A stretch of DNA of 64,000 nucleotides. It comes from Apostichopus japonicus (taxonomy: Eukaryota; Echinodermata; Holothuroidea; Aspidochirotida; Stichopodidae). The stretch covers positions 3,035,501-3,099,500 of the forward strand of contig NC_092576.1 in assembly GCF_037975245.1 (NCBI RefSeq). The letters are read 5' to 3'. The position numbers and the translations under genes were made by a program. Position 1 is the stretch's first letter. The number at the start of each line of letters is the position of its first letter. Positions 38,662-53,300 of the stretch are shown here, piece after piece. The notes beneath the pieces were generated by a model. The model worked only from the letters and a program-made list of their open reading frames with translations. It ran no database searches and was not told where the DNA came from.

Positions 38662-41600
38662 ATGGCGGAACCACAGATTTTGAAAGGTACGGTCTGCTTT
38701 TCTTCTTTATTTTTAACTTGTACACGAACGACGCTAATACTTAAATATTATTTTAATGTTACAATAAACTCCGATGTCTAGTTTGCTTTGCTTGCTTCTT
38801 TAATGTGGAACTATACAATTCTATTATGTTTACTTTAAGAGCATTTGTCGAAAAGAGCGAAAAATGTGTGCAACATGTACCCTCCTCACTCCTTACTTAT
38901 AACAATTCCCCAACCACAACCAACCACCCCCCCCTTCCCCAAAAAATCAGAACACAAATGGGCTAAAACTATAAAATAGAATATAATTTCAGTTCTTCAA
39001 CAAATTACTACTACATTCTGTCTTTTTGAAAAATAAGCAAGGTACACCTTCTACAATTTCTAACGAGGTTTTATATACTTGCAGGTTGATAAATGCCCTT
39101 AGTATATTATTTAAGATTTTGCAGTGCTTTTTGCATTTTTTACCGATAATCGCTTCTTTACCTTACTCATGCCTAGTCAGATTTCTTCCTAAAGAAATGG
39201 TGTCTGAAGTTTTAAGCGTAATACAACTTTACATACAGCTGTCGATAAGAGTAGTCCTTATTACTGGGAAATTACTCACTATTCATTCCCCCTCGTTTTC
39301 TCACAGATAAGAAACAAATACTGATAAAAGCTTTGAAGAAGAAATATGAAATCCAATATAACGGAATAAAACCTATTCCTTATATCCAAGAAAGACTTTA
39401 TTGTGTAGATAATGTCTTTGTAGAGAGTGGTGTCAATGCGTCGATCGGAGGAGCCGCGTCTCATAAAGCTGTACAATGGGAACGTTTAGAATCATACAAA
39501 ACCATTTTCACCGATCCTCGTATGAGATCTAACAGACGTATCATAGAAGGAGAACCAGGGTATGGCAAATCGACTCTTACGCTGCAGCTAGCCTATGACT
39601 GGTGTAATGGTGTTCCGGACTCCCCTCTCTATGACGTAGAGATTCTAATCCTACTTAAACTGAGACAGATGGGTAATGTGACGTCCATATATAAAGCAAT
39701 CAAATTGTATCTTATACCTGACGAAAGAAGAATCAAGATAAGAGACATTAGGAAAATCATAGAGAGTTGTAGGTCAGTTGCATTTCAGTTAGATGGTTAT
39801 GACGAATACCCAGGGAAGGAAAAAGGAAATGACGTGGGACGTATCATGATGTTACAGATGTTTCCTGAGTATGATGTTACCTTGACAACTAGGTACTTAC
39901 CAAAGGAATATGTTAAATCCAATACAAATCGATTTAAATTAATTGGTTTTGATGATGCTGCCCGTGATGAGTACATCAGAAAGGCTGTCTGTGGAAATAA
40001 TGAGCAGGCTGTTGCTAAAGTCAAGAAAGGTCTCAAGGAAAACGTCATTCTTGATGACCTCTGCCAGGTTCCTCTCCTCTTTTCTATGTTTTCTCACATG
40101 ACACATGAAAGGGAAGATTTTCAGAAATTCAAATCTGTTACTGATTTCTTTCGCTACATGATGGGATGTTTCCACCATCACACAAGAAACAAAGCAGAAG
40201 AATACAACGTTGAAAGATACGCAACAATGTTCGAAGCTAATCACGAGGAACTTAGTAAAGTAGCTTTCGAAGGACTCAGCAAAGAGAATCAGCAGATTGT
40301 CTGGGAGAAAGTGTCGCTGATCAAACGACTTGGTGAAGGCTTTTATAATCATCACATCCGCGTTGGTATTTTAGTAGAGGAGGAGGTCTTTGTTATAACA
40401 GATGGACCAGATACTCCCGGTAAGAACATCAAGACCAAGACTGAGGTCAGTTTTTACCATAAAATATTCTGTGAATGGTTCGCATCGTTTCATGTGACGG
40501 GCATCGCTGCAGGTGTGAAAGATCCAGCTGAACTAGAACCGAGTCTCGGTAAGATGGATCCATTTGACCTCCAGTACGTCTTTCGATTTGCTTGTGGACT
40601 AAACTCCGGAGCTGGAAGTAATATCATCGAATACTTGAAGAGCAAGAAAGGTGGTGATAAGTTTGCCATTCTTTGTATCCTGGAACAAAGTGGAAAGTTT
40701 GATGGCATCATGGAAACTGTTAAAGAGCTGTGTTCTAAGCGACTAATTATCAGCAAGAATGACACCAAGTTACTCCAGAGGTCGACCATTCAACTCCTGC
40801 AGATTGCATCAAGTCATGACGTAAGTATTAAATAGTACGATACCGTAGGTAGTTGTGACATCTCTGTTTGTTGATGTTTCCATTCACTGTACAGGCAATA
40901 TATTGCAACTACCCCCTCCCCTCCCTCTAGCTTAGAAACAAATGCAGGTCGGTATATTAGCAATGGTTTTTAACATCGTCATAATCTGTGATTACTTCAG
41001 AATGAATAGCTCTACACAAACTTATGCGATTTTTTTCCCTACACTTTTTGACAATTAAGCATGATTTAATTGTAACCGTTTTGGGAAACCCACAAGCTTT
41101 AAGAGATGTTAAACCCCTCGTGTGTGTCATTAAATGGTGACGATTCAGGGCTTTTTTCACTCCCTAAAATTCTATACAATAGAAAGTCCCATTTTTTGCC
41201 ATAACTTGAAACCTCCCCGAAGGCGCAAAGCCGCTAATACTATACAATTAGAACAATTGGACACTCATATAATCCATTGTTGCTATCCTGATACCTCCTA
41301 GTCTGTACAACTTTCATATATTTATATCAGACTATTTTTCAGAATTCAGAATATGTTTGCAACAAGTAAACAGCCAAAATGTTATGATCAAATGTTGACA
41401 GAATATTTTGGCATAAGCCGTTCAAGATATTGAGATATCGAAATTTTTGAATAACGAAACAAAAATTTGATAATATATGGATAGAGAGAGAATCGAAATT
41501 TTATGAAAGGAAAGTCAAAATTTTGACTTAACATATATCCGCATTTTCATTTTCACTGTAAGGGTAACAAAATAAAGATTTTTTTCAGAATGATCCCATT

Positions 41601-43642
41601 TTCTCAAATCTTCCTACAGTATCGTCTAATCCTCATACCTTGCCTATAAATAGAAACTGATCTAATTAATGTATTTATATAAGCAAATATATTCCAGCCA
41701 ATTGAGTCAATATTTGAATATACACTGTGTGCAGAACCTAACACAAGCAAGGCGATCGGGCGTGTCCAAATCTGAAGCGGAATTGTCTAGAAAGAGAAGC
41801 CTAAATTTATCATGGTGGACATTTTCCTAAAGCCAACTCTAGCCGTGGCTTCAAACATTTTATTCAGATAATTTAAGATTTACTGTAAATATACAATTTG
41901 GGCTATCGAAGCTAGATGATTAAATCCGCCATATTGAGGGGGGGTATAGTGGTTGTTGCGTCGGGGAGTAGTAGGGAGGGCCCCAGATCGCACCCGGGCA
42001 ATCACACGTTGTACATACCCAGATTTCCCTATAACTTAGATGTAGCCACCGAAGATTTCACCCAGGTCATCCCAACTTGTGATGTACCCACATGAGTAAG
42101 ATGTAGCCACCAAAGATCTCATCTTAGCAATTTGGGACTTACCAAGATTCCATATTATAAGATGTAGCCATTAAATATCGCGCACATTCAAGGGCATTCC
42201 CAAACATAATTGGATGTCTGATGATATTTATCTATATTTATTGTTTGCCCACCAGTACGGTACCTATATGAGATCGCCCTTTAAAGTATACACTGGGCAT
42301 GCCTTTTGATATTTGAGATCGCCCATACTAATGAGAAAGAATGGATCGTGTATCATATTATGGGATATAGTTTAGATGCATTGCTTGGACGTGCGATATA
42401 AATTTCTCATCCGGGCAATCCCACTTTGTAACGTACCAAAAGAACTTACGTTGCGGTCAAGCGGAACTAAAAAATAGCGCTTATCGGGAATGTTGGATGT
42501 ATCTAGAATAGGACCATACATTGGAACCAAGGTCATTCAAGATGAAAGAGATTGATCGAATTCAACGGCTCTTTTAGGGCCATGCACTCAATATACCAGA
42601 ATGAACAGGTTTTCTTATTAGTTAAACATACAATCTGTGTCTTTGTGTATATTTTTTATTGATTTGTTTTTACCGGTTTGCATAACGTGCATATTCACTA
42701 AGGATGATATCTGTCTCCACTTTGATTTTATTCACGGTAAGTAGGCTCATATATTTAGGAGGGAGATACTAAACTTGCATGCGTTGAAATGTTTGTCTTT
42801 GGCTTTTATTTATTTATTTTTGCCCCGTTTTAAGAACACGCATAGTCGTTAAGTCGCCACTAGATTAGATAGGGGCTTCACTTCGTCATAACGGACTGGT
42901 AATGTCATGAGGAGGGTAAAGTGCATTGTATAGAGCACACCTTTTACTGTGCGAAACCGAACACAAAATGAATGACTCAAAGAGCAAAGAACACATCGTG
43001 AGAAAAGAGAGTAGTTTAGAAGAGCAATTGATCACGTGCTTATTAGAATAGGCAACAAAACAAAAAGGCATGGTGTGAATGATGTGATGAGCACGCGAAC
43101 ACAAAATTAGTGACTCAAAGAGCAAAAGACTACATCGTGAGCAACCGTGAGCAAAGAGAGTTTAAATGAGAGTTAAAATGAGCAATTGAGCATGTGCTGA
43201 TATTGATATATTCAAAAAGTATAATTAAATAAATATAAATACTCATACATTTGTTTAGTAGCTCTCATTTCATCGAATGACACAAAGAAGTACAAATATA
43301 CAACAAATGATTCAACCGTCATTTCAATCTTCGTCGACACGTATCCGTCATTCATGCAACTAACCAAAAAGGCGGGTGTGGTAACTGGCAGTCTCGGTTG
43401 AGAGGACCGTTACGTAGAAGTAAATGATTTAACTCTGAAATAAAAATCAGTATAATGTGCCACGGCCTTAAATAATAAGTCAGAACATACAAGTGGATTC
43501 AAAATATATATTGCTGCGATTGGTATATATGACAGTGTGTGCGTGTATTTTACACAAGCATCATATACAAGTATGATACAATGGTACGCACGTGGTGGTA
43601 CCTACGCCACAGCAATGTTATAAATAATAATAATAATGATGC

Positions 43643-43739
<97 letters not shown>

Positions 43740-44174
43740 CATGATCATGATGATGATGATGATCATGATGATGATGATCATGATGATGACGATGACGACG
43801 ACGACGGCGATGGCTATGGCCATGGCCATTACAATGGCGATGGCGATGATGATGATGACGACGACTATGATGATGATGATGATCAACATGCAGTGGTGGT
43901 ACCTACGTCACAGCAATATTATAAATAATAATAATGATGACGATGGCGATGACGATGATGACGACGACTATGATGATGATGACGACAACGACGATGATGG
44001 TGGTGATGATGTTGATGACGACGACGACGACGACGGTGACGATGATGATGATCAACAGTGGTGGTACCTACGTCACAGCAATATTATAAATAATAATAAT
44101 AATAATAATGATGATGAAGATGACGATGACGATGACGACGACGACCATGACCATGACTATGACGACGACCGCGA

Positions 44175-44206
<32 letters not shown>

Positions 44207-44225
44207 TTGATGTTGATGATGATGA

Positions 44226-44324
<99 letters not shown>

Positions 44325-44340
44325 GGTGGTGGTGGTGGTG

Positions 44341-44377
<37 letters not shown>

Positions 44378-47300
44378 TGATGATGATGATGATGATCAAC
44401 AGTTATTTTTACGACGTTTTTTAGCAACTGCCCCCTAGTACTGGGAAGGTATTTTCAACATTATAACTCAAGTGAATGAAGGTCCCAATTTTCATTCATA
44501 TTAAGACTATTAAAGGATGGTCCCAACTTGCTATTTATTGTGCACATTTGGTGTACTAGAATGGTGTGAGATATACAGGGCATATTGGATTATGTCATGA
44601 CTATGTAGGTTTATCTTTCCTTAAACGGTAACTATGGCAATGGTAAAGGAAACCTTGGAAGTATCTCTCAATTACGTCATCTTGACAACTTAAACCAATA
44701 GAAGGGGTCACATGCATGATTGAGTTTAATAAAGATTAAAAATAAATAGATCAAAGTACTGTTCATTTGGACTTAAGATCACAGATAAGATCTAACCAAG
44801 AGAGAGAGAGAGAGAGAGGTGGAGAGAGGTGGAGAGAGGGGTGGAGAGAGCAAGACAGATAAAGTGTTCGTTGACAGATGTAACCAGCCCTCTCCTAACA
44901 CACCCAGTCCTCTACTGTGTTGCTTTGATTCTGTGTAACCTGTTAGTTGCTTACCATCATCAGCGGGTTGGAATATTTAGTCTGTGACGTCAGTATTCAA
45001 TGTAATGCGGAAACACTTTGAGATTGTGAGACAAACACTGAGGTATTGTTCTGTTTTTGATCAGCGTATCCCACCCTACTACAAAAGGCACAAAAAATAA
45101 CAGAAACTTCTATAAGTTTTCTGAATAGCGTCACCATTTTCACGTTAAAACTTTGAACCAACAAAATACTGCACTATATCGCGCGCCAGAGCCTAGCCAC
45201 ATACGTTTACGGCTTCGGCTTATCACTAGTATAGTCAGTATTGCGAAGTTCGGCATACTGCGAAGTTCGGACACCCTAAGAAATACACGATTTTCACCAT
45301 GAAAACCTACAGGAAGAGCCAAATTTCACCAAAAAGTACGAAGCTACAGTTATTTTCTCTCCAAAATGACCCGTGTGCAAGAAATTACTTACATATTTGT
45401 CAATAAAATGACGAAGATCTATGAAGTCTGTTATAATTACTGAAAGAGCAACTGCGCCACCAATTTTATCACCAGCGCCACACTGTGGGTTGCGTGTCCG
45501 AACTTCGCAATACTCTAGCAAAGAAATACCAGTTCCACAATCACGAAGAATCTTCTTGGAAAACAACGTGAAAACAGTTTGCAGGAAAGAAAGTTTGGCC
45601 GTGTATCGTAATATAACAAAATTCTCCCACCATATGAAGTATATTTTCTGGTGATTTATACCAGAAGATTTAGTTTTGGGTGTTTTAAGTCTTAAGTGTC
45701 CGAACTTCGAAGTCACCATGCTACTAATACTATAGTCTTAACAATATCTTCCCCTCCAATCCCACCTCCCAGGTGCCGTAAAACTATAAATAATTAGGTC
45801 TACATGACGGCTATTTACCACATTTAAGTATCTGAATTAATTGATTCTTTAATCAAGGTAAGTAATCATATGGTGTAGTCTTATTAGCCTAGGCGTAGTT
45901 ATCCTAGGAAAGTTGGAAATAAGCCAAACGTACTTTATCCGTTACTACCTATAATTCTTAGGCTAGGATGAAAGCCTAACGTATGTTAGGCATAGCCAAG
46001 GGCAGGTTAACTGCCAAATGTCATCATTGATGCTAAGGCCTAAGCCATCTTACACAGCTACAGACTACGGTATCGGGAATTGCATAGGGTAGGCCTAACG
46101 TTTAGATACAGTATGCACAGTGGTAAGTCTAAGACGCCCCTTCAAATATAACTAACGTTACAGCAGGCATCCTAAACTTTTTGCAGCTAAGCAAAATTAC
46201 ATATTTGATGAATTTTAACCCATGCACTGATCAAATTGTTTTTTTTTTTAATTTTAACACCCTCCCTTAACTCAAATTTTGCACATTTTTGGGGCATTTG
46301 GAAATCTTACTCCTTACAAAATAAACAAAATTACCTCAGTATGATACCACTACTCTCTGGGACCTGAGCTTAGACTTAAGTTAGAGGCCCAGAGCATATC
46401 AAACAGCATCCAAAGTCCATGGATGTATACTTAGGCCTACACTATACAGTTAACTTATTGACGAATGTGTCAATTTAGGGGTATGAAAGAACTAGACACA
46501 GCAGACATGTGGTCAAATTCTACTCAATTGTACCGTGTGTAGGCACAGAAGAAATAAACATTTTGAGATTATTACATTTATGAGGAACTACACATATGAA
46601 AAACGCATACAGTTTAGTTATTTGGATTTTTCGCTGATAGACATCTTTAATCAAAACCTTATATTATGAGCCCACCATGCTACTGCTAGTGTAGGCTAAC
46701 ATAATGCGGAACAGCGGAATGGGGAGAGGAACTAGTAGTACTAAATGATTACTTGTGTTACTATTAGAATTTGAAGTTTCATTCATCACTTCAGTCACAA
46801 GAATGTGTTTGTCAGTTACTTAAATAAGCCTATGAGTACTGATCGAGTAGCCCACATCATACATGTGACATTGAAATGAAAAGTTTGTGAATTGTTTGAT
46901 CATTAGTTAGGAGCTGCATTGGCTGTTGCAGATACATCCATGCTTAAACTCTAAATTTGTATTCAGCTTCAGGCCAATTCTCTTTTTCTCATATGCTGAA
47001 ATTTGATCAAAATTTTAAGAAATGTTAGTTCCTGATTGTTACAGTCACCGTCCCTTAAGGCTTGTTCGTTGAGCAATGTGTTAGTGGCTGCCGTATCGGC
47101 GTCCCACACCTTTCTTTCCAAAAAGAAATTTCATTTCTTAGTTATGGTTTTACCATGGCAACGATAGTCTGGTCTGAAGAAGTTACTGTAATAATTAATT
47201 AAATTAGTGGGTTCAGTCCCAAAGGGAGACATAAGGTATTAATTGATATGTTGTTAATGGTAACTTGAAGGTCACAAATGTTTGATAATCTATTTACTGT

Positions 47301-50300
47301 GGCTCTGTGTATTTTCTCGTAGGCCGGTTGAAATCTGCTTTCTGTAGTATTGCATCATATTCATATGTACAGTAGGCTACAGTGTGTAAGACGTTGTACC
47401 CTCTGCTGTAACTGCAGTGTGTTATTATTAAGGCCTAAGCTTATTGTTTTGGGGGTCAATGCATACTGTTTACTGTGTGTGCTTATGCACTGTAGATTCA
47501 TGCCCCATAGCATACATATTATCAATGTATAAACTTAGCATCAGTTGCAACTTCATTGTATGGCAGTTCAGGTGTGAGTGAATCTTATTCGATACACCTT
47601 AATCTTGATTTTTTAATTGTACTCAAACTACACACTAACTACATTGGCCTTTGGAGTGCCGATATGAGTGTATTGTGTTGCATTTATTAAGGATTTCAGG
47701 TTAAAGCAGTAGAGTCACTAGAGTGATTTCACTTACAGCACTTTAATTTTCAAATCATTTTTGAATGTGATACCAGAAGTTATTCCCTGAAAGCCATGTC
47801 CATTACCTCATGTAATTAGGCCCTGCTAGCCTAGAATAATTAACATTTAATTGTTTTATATTTCAGAGAGTGTACAATTTTACACACAGTTCTGCATCTT
47901 GATTTTTTGTGTGGTTTGCTCATTATTTTGAAATGTTCGGCCTATTCTTTCATGTTTTTATTCTTTTATTCTTTCACTACTGTCATAATGATCAGGTAGG
48001 CTAGGCTTACTTCTCTCTCTTATGTTGATATCAGGGGTGAGCACCTAGACTGTACATTTAAAAGAAAGCATTTTGAAGGTGTCACAGATTTTTGGCTCTA
48101 GATTTTCAAATACACAAGGTTACAGCACCTCAAACAGAAACAGTTATTTTTTCAAGATAAATATCCATTTGACAAAACATTAAAGGTAGCTGAAAGTCTT
48201 ATGATTCAATTTGGGGGACCCTTAACCTGGAGATGGCACATAAAATATGAAGACTGTCCCTGGCTTTGACCTCTGGTCACCTTAACTGATGCGCCTTAAT
48301 TAGTTGGCACCAACTTACAAAACTACTACTACAAGGAAAACTCTTACTCTAGAAGTAAGAGTTTTACATTTTTGAAGTAAAATTCGAAAATTTGGGTTTT
48401 CATACAAACAAATTATGCAAAATGTAGAGATGTGCCCACTGCTGACAATGATGTAACCAACATCCAACACTTTATTTCTCGAGTACGATGGAAGTTTGAC
48501 TATGTTTTTCTCTTTATCCCATGGCATAATTCATGCCCCATTTCATTCACCAAATATTTCCCTGCCTTCAATTAATCCCAGTTCCCCAGGTACCTCTCAT
48601 TATGCCTGCTGATAACTGAAATCCTAACATCTAACATGTTTCTCAGATTAAATTAAATTGATAAGTATGCTTAATTAATCATACCTGTCATATTCAGTTC
48701 ATTTTACTTAGTTGTTCTTTTTATAATTTTTCTTTATTTTTGTTTATGTGTTTTGCATTGTATCAAGTATTACAACATAATAATTGGTGACAAAATAAGA
48801 CTGAACCCATATCTTTTGTTTGCTTAATTTTCTCACTACAGATACCAATATGTGATCTGGTGCTCCAGTTTTCCTTCAATAAGGTCCAACATGGTGACAT
48901 CCTGCTCAAATCTGGTCTTTGCTTGCCACTCTTCTCATCACTGGAGAAGATATCGATAAATGAGGGATCCGGGAACCTGATTAGCGAGGATAACGTCATA
49001 GGACTATTGAACTATGGAATACAGTCTGAGAAATTCAGAGAACTTTGGTGAGTAAATCAAAGAAAACTGAGTTGTCATCAGTAATTAAACATTTACTAAT
49101 AATTAATTCTGTTTTATTTGCTATGATGTCTTCAGACTGAGTTAGTTCTTGGGAAGTGAGTCTTAATATAAGATGATAAAATCAGCTGATTGGTAGTCTA
49201 GGACACTTTTAATAATCAGAGACAAGTGGTGAGATCACAATCTGAATAATTACTAATTTGGGAATTGACGTGGACCAGGATTGAAACAAAATAAATCAAG
49301 TTATGCACAGTGTCAAGTTATGCACAGTGTGCAGCATCATATCAAACCTGAATATGTTTAACAGCTAAACTACTGTATCAGAACATCTTTAAACTATGGA
49401 CCAAGAAATAATTAATCAGTGATGGCTCTATTTAAAGGTATATGTAGTATTGGCCTAAACATGCTAGATATTCAAATATGGTCATCTTTGGTCAAAATTC
49501 TTAAATGGTTTTTATTACAACCTTCGAGGAAATATTCCTCACTGGGACATTCAGTTATCTTGTGTGTTCCTTATAAATGTCTGAGAACAATTTGGAGAGC
49601 AAAGACCTCCAGGAAAGTACTTTTTGAATACTAGCAATTATAGCATGCTATGATTTAGGGCATATGCTGACTACCTTCTTTCTACTCACAGCAGAGGAAT
49701 TGATAGTTAAGCCTTTTTTGATTATTTGTTAGTGAATGTCCCTCTGAAGAGGAGATAAAATACAAGGCACCACCTACTCACCACCTCCTCCCCCCCCCTT
49801 CCCCAGCCCTCCCCCATCCAGTAACATTACTTAACTAATGGTTACTTCTCTGCTGTATCTACCTTTCAAATTTTCGTATTTGACAAGTATCTTATAACAT
49901 TATTAGCTGTTGTGTAAATCACTAATGTTAATCATTCTCTTCAACTAATGTTAAGGTGTATAAATGAAATAAATAGTTAAATTGATATTAAAGTGCATAC
50001 TAATTAAAGTCATTCTATTGCTTTGTAATTTTTTCTTTTTCTGTTACAGGTTCTTCAACTGTGAACTGCCTGAATTCATCGGACCTGGGATGATACCAGG
50101 AACAGCAAAATCAAGGCAGATTAAAGGTATTTTTTATATACAGGTCAAGTAAGGTCATTACAGATGAGTGATAAATGTTAAATAATACTTAGACTAGGAT
50201 TCAACATTTTACCTGACTATATTTTAATCAGTGTAACAATACTCTGTATAAAGTAACAAATCTTCTTCAAACATTGTCCTTGAGTTGACTTTCAATACTT

Positions 50301-53300
50301 CAAGGTCATTTGGATTAGGTACATTTTGTGTGTAACTGGGGTAATGATGAAGCCCTGTTACATAGTACGTCTTGCCAGAGTTATATTGGGTTGTTTTCGG
50401 TGATGTGGTGTTACAAGTTGCTGGGCTAGGTTTTCCTTAACTTGAACCAGGCTGAAGATTGGATTTTCTTGGCTAAAACTGCTCGAATTCAGACTTCCTC
50501 TAGCAGATTAGCAGAAGAATTATCTTTTACCCCCCCCCCTTAACATTTCACTCCCCCACTCTTTCCTCCCTCAATTATAGGATCATAGCACTGATTGTAA
50601 ATTAATGAAGTGATCAATGTTGTCCTAAATAACTCAACATATATTGCTATAAACTGAAAGAATTTAATTAACTGAGAAATATTTCCAATGAGAAATAATT
50701 AAAGTTGACCAATTCATTGTGATTTAAGAATTACAGGCTCGAGCCCTGGCCAGATCATTATGTTGTGTCCTTGGGCAAGGCACTTTATCTCCATTGCCTC
50801 CCTTCACCCAGGTGTATAAATGGGGACTTGCGAGGTAACTTGTAAATATAGTTGTTTGCGCCGGTTTGTAGCTGCACCCTATGGGTAGTCCCCCGGGGGA
50901 CACGTGGTTGTGGTGCACTGTGGTGCCCCAGGATAGATTGAATTGTGCACACTTTGGTGTGTAGGTGTGACAAGTTACCAATGACCAGGGTTAAGTTGTA
51001 AAGTCGTGTGAGAGGGCCTTGGCCCTGAACAAGACTGTAAACCTAAAATTATAAATTTATAATTATAAAATTATTGAATTTTACAAAGAAAAACAAAACT
51101 ACTCAGTAAAGGCTTTCACATGGTGTTGAAGGAGCCGTCCATAAACATTTAACCATTCACATTGGCTTCCTGCCCTCTCTCACATAATTACTCAATCCAT
51201 CATCATTATGTTGAAATATTAAACAAAATGAAGCAATGTTGTCTCAGTAATTTCTATTGTTTTGTACTCTTGCTTCCTGATAAAGAATTGAAAGTAAAAC
51301 TATACTTTCAAGGCAAGACTGGCAACATCCCAAAGTGATCTGCTATATTAATGGTCAAACCAGGTTGCTAAGTTCATTCAATATATAATACAAATGTTTT
51401 AAGTAAATTTTTTTTTTTTTTGTTCCTTTCCTCACAGTCCTGTGGCCGAGCCATGCCAGTCAACTTGATCTACAATCTGGTGAATGGAGGAAGGTTGGTG
51501 TTTCAACAAGCAGCATAATCTGGAAATTGAAGCAATATTATAATAAAATCATTTTTTTAGATTCAACCTCTAACTATAAAGAAACAAATTAACAGAAGAA
51601 GATGAATATTAATAAGTGATATTGCTTTGTGAATCACTTCCTCTCCTTCCCAAGAACTTAAACCCACCCAACACTCTTTAGTCACTCTTCAGTAGCTGTG
51701 AAATAATTGGGGTGATATTAATTAACAGTAGAAGATGAATATTAATGAGTGATATTGCTTTGTGAATCACTTCCTCTCCTTCCCAAGAACTTAAACCCAC
51801 CCAACACTCTTCAGTCACTCTTCAGTAGCTGTGAAATAATTAGGGTGATATTAATTAACATTAGAAAATGAATATTAATGAGTGATATTGCTTTTGTGAA
51901 TCACTTTCTCTCCTTCTCAAGAACTTAAACCCACCCAACACTCTTCAGTCACTCTTCAGTAGCTGTGAAATCATTAGAGTGATGTTAATTAACAGTAGAA
52001 GATGAATATTAATGAGTGATATTGCTTTGTGAATCACTTCCTCTCCTTCCCAAGAACTTAAACCCACCCAACACTCTCCAGTCACTCTTCAGTAGATGTG
52101 AAATAATTAGTGTGATGTTAATTAACAGTAGAAGATGAATATTAATGAGTGATATTGCTTTGTGAATCACTTCCTCTCCTTCCCAAGAACTTAATCCCAC
52201 CCAACACTCTTCAGTCACTCTTCAGTAGCTGTGAAGTAATTAGGGTGATATTAATTAACAGTAGAAGATGAATATTAATGAGTGATATTGCTTTGTGGAT
52301 CACTTCCTCTCCTTCCCAAGAACTTAAGCCCACCCAACACTCTTCAGTCACTCTTCAGTAGCTGTGAAATAATAAGAGTGGTGTTAATTAACAGTAGAAA
52401 ATGAATATTAATTAGTGATATTGCTTTGTGAATCACTTCCTCTCCTTCCCAAGAACTTAAACCCACCCAACACTCTTCAGTCACTCTTCAGTAGCTGTGA
52501 AATAATTAGAGTGATATTAATTAACAGAATAAGATGAATATTAATGAGTGATATTGCTTTGTGAATCACTTCCTCTCCTTCCAAAGAACTTAAACCCACC
52601 CAACACTCTTCAGTCACTCTTCAGTAGCTGTGAAGTAATTAGGGTGATATTAATTAACAGTAGAAGATGAATATTAATGAGTGATATTGCTTTGTGAATC
52701 ACTTCCTCTCCTTCCCAAGAACTTAATCCCACCCAACACTCTTCAGTCACTCTTCAGTAGCTGTGAAATCATTAGAGTGATGTTAATTAACAGTAGAAGA
52801 TGAATATTAATGAGTATTATTGCTTTGTGAATCACTTCCTCTCCTTCCCGAAAACTTAAACCCACCCAACACTCTTCAGTCACTCTTCAGTAGCTGTGAA
52901 ATAATTAGAGTGATATTAATTAACAGAATAAGATGAATATTAATGAGTGATATTGCTTTGTGAATCACTTCCTCTCCTTCCAAAGAACTTAAACCCACCC
53001 AACACTCTTCAGTCACTCTTCAGTAGCTGTGAAATAATTAGGGTGATATTAATTAACATTAGAAAATGAATATTAATGAGTGATATTGCTTTGTGAATCA
53101 CTTCCTCTCCTTCCAAAGAACTTAAACCCACCCAACACTCTTCAGTAGCTGTGAAATAATTAGGGAGATATTAATTAACAGAATAAGATGAATATTAATG
53201 AGTGATATTGCTTTGTGAATCACTTCCCCTCCTCCCCAAGAACTTAAACCCACCCAACACTCTTCAGTAGCTGTGAAATAATTAGGGTGATATTAATTAA

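Noticed and set aside
43539-44427. Long ORFs of poly-Asp, poly-Met, poly-His and poly-Ile on both strands
   Set aside because: They are reading frames through a GAT/GAC microsatellite in an intron of NLR gene 2, open in several frames at once.
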